Origin: Scatomorpha pullicola
Lineage (GTDB): Bacteria > Bacillota > Clostridia > Oscillospirales > Oscillospiraceae
NCBI GenBank assembly: GCA_018716545.1
Contig: DVJU01000062.1
Location: 1 to 7,579 of the forward strand
DNA length: 7,579 nt
Direction: 5' to 3'
Shown piece by piece: positions 6,591 to 7,579 of this stretch. Position 1 is the stretch's first letter. The number at the start of each line of letters is the position of its first letter. A program made the translations under genes and the position numbers. The notes under the pieces are model-generated. The model saw only the letters and a program-made list of their open reading frames with translations. It did no database searches and was not told the DNA's origin.

Positions 6591-7579
6591 AGCATTTCGG
6601 CTATCGCGTTCATGATTCCGAGCTTGCCGGACTCGTAGGTCAGTCCGCCCTGCAAAAAGGCGAAATACGGCTCGCGCATGGGTCCGTCGCAGCTCAGCTC
6701 GATGGACGAGCCCTGAATGAACGCGCCTGCGGCCATGATGACCTCGTCCTCGTAGCCGGGCATAGCCCAGGGCTCGGGCGTGACGTAGGAGTCCACCGGG
6801 GAGCCGGACTGGATGCCCTTGCAGAAGCGCTTGAGGTTCTCCGGCGTCTCGAGGGTGATGGTCTGTATGATGTCGCTGCGCTTTTCCATGGCGCCCGGCT
6901 CGGTCTTGAAGCCCAGCTCCTCGAGCATCGCGGCGCACAGCGCGGCGGTTTTAAGCGCCTGGGCGGTGGTGTGCGGAGCCATGAACAAGCCCTGGAACAG
7001 CGCGCGGTTGTTGCCGAGGGTGGAGCCGCACTCGCCGCCTATGCCGGGCACGGTCAGGCGGTTCGCGGCGTTGCTGACCAGGTCTTCCCTGCCGGCTATG
7101 TATCCGCCGGTGGGGGCGAGGCCGCCGCCCGGATTTTTGATAAGCGAGCCGGCTATCAGGTCTGCGCCCACCATCGTAGGCTCTATGACATCGGTGAACT
7201 CGCCGTAGCAGTTGTCCACGATGCAGACGGTGTCGGGGGAAACGGACTTGATGGTGCGCACTATCTCCCCTATCTCATCCACAGTCAGCGCCCTGCGCGC
7301 GTCGTACCCGCGCGAGCGCTGAATCAGCGCGGCGGCGGGCTGAAGCCCCTCTGCCGCCCGGCGTATGCTGGCCATGTCCGGCGCGCCGTCGAGCGTGTTC
7401 ACCTGGTGGTAGTCAACGCCGTAGAAGCGAAGGGAGCCGAAGGCGTCGCCGGAGATGCCGATGGCCGTCCGCAGCGTGTCATACGGCGCGCCCATCGTGG
7501 ACATCAGCGTGTCGCCGGGCTTGAGCGCGGCGAATATGGCGCTGGCTATGGCGTGGGTGCCGTTAACAAAGCCGATGCG
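6581..7579 (-). CDS. PLP-dependent methionine gamma-lyase / aluminium resistance family protein, N-terminus beyond the window
   Basis: The frame is open from the right edge (RIGFVNGTHAIASAIFAALK) to TAG at 6581, giving 332 residues; family members are about 410-430, so roughly 80-95 N-terminal residues are outside. It is a fold-type I PLP enzyme related to cystathionine-beta-lyase-like proteins, historically called aluminium resistance protein. Visible signatures are GTHAIA near the edge, GAPYDTL, VDNCYGEF (its Asp should contact the PLP ring nitrogen) and SLIKNPGGG, whose Lys (bases 7136-7138) is the likely PLP-binding residue, followed by APTGGYIAG. The in-frame ATG at 7504 is internal, not the true start, because conserved sequence continues upstream. 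It heads the visible operon, 42 bases before yunB. Exact substrate is uncertain; sulfur amino acid cleavage is the family-level guess. Confidence 0.95.
   Translation of the reverse strand, partial: RIGFVNGTHAIASAIFAALKPGDTLMSTMGAPYDTLRTAIGISGDAFGSLRFYGVDYHQVNTLDGAPDMASIRRAAEGLQPAAALIQRSRGYDARRALTVDEIGEIVRTIKSVSPDTVCIVDNCYGEFTDVIEPTMVGADLIAGSLIKNPGGGLAPTGGYIAGREDLVSNAANRLTVPGIGGECGSTLGNNRALFQGLFMAPHTTAQALKTAALCAAMLEELGFKTEPGAMEKRSDIIQTITLETPENLKRFCKGIQSGSPVDSYVTPEPWAMPGYEDEVIMAAGAFIQGSSIELSCDGPMREPYFAFLQGGLTYESGKLGIMNAIAEMLDK

Noticed and set aside
1..7579. A mobile element, defence system or CRISPR array
   Set aside because: No transposase, integrase, terminal inverted repeats, nuclease, or spaced direct repeats were seen; the only perfect DNA tandem repeat noticed is the 9-bp pair at 6573-6590.

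Overview
The window comes from a GC-rich, endospore-forming Firmicute, most likely a gut-type Clostridia (Oscillospiraceae or Christensenellales-like). Three things point there: the sporulation protein YunB, a BlaI/BlaR1-type M56 regulatory pair of the kind common in these bacteria, and an NAD-dependent DNA ligase of bacterial type. Taxonomy is inference; no rRNA or marker gene fixes it. Every supported gene lies on the minus strand, and coding is almost gapless. No RNA gene, CRISPR array, insertion sequence, integrase or phage gene was seen.

Reading in the direction of transcription (right to left), a five-gene run occupies 7579 to 2459. It comprises a PLP-dependent methionine gamma-lyase/aluminium-resistance family enzyme (5' end outside the window), yunB, ligA, a zinc-dependent alcohol dehydrogenase, and a small cysteine-rich protein of unknown function. 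Gaps are 42, about 11, 9 and 4 bases, so they are probably co-transcribed, ending at a strong hairpin (2426-2456) just past the last stop codon. The gene contents look like housekeeping (ligA), sporulation (yunB) and metabolism rather than one pathway.

The only non-coding stretch of note is 2347-2458 (112 bases). It holds the hairpin and then a near-consensus sigma-A promoter (TTGACA, 17-base spacer, TATACT) overlapped and followed by two 18-bp dyads with centres 31 bp apart. These drive a second operon: a BlaI/MecI-family repressor and, overlapping it by 8 bases, a large M56 (BlaR1-type) membrane metallopeptidase that runs open for 660 codons off the left edge. The promoter layout implies the classic loop in which the repressor shuts off its own operon until the membrane protease relays an outside signal.

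The most interesting feature is the outside part of that M56 receptor. Where BlaR1 and MecR1 carry a penicillin-binding sensor, this protein has two tandem copies of a roughly 150-residue domain of unknown ligand, preceded by a lipoprotein-like membrane segment ending in Cys. The inducing signal is therefore probably not recognised in the way BlaR1 recognises beta-lactams. No resistance gene is visible beside it; the regulated target, if any besides the operon itself, is not in this window.
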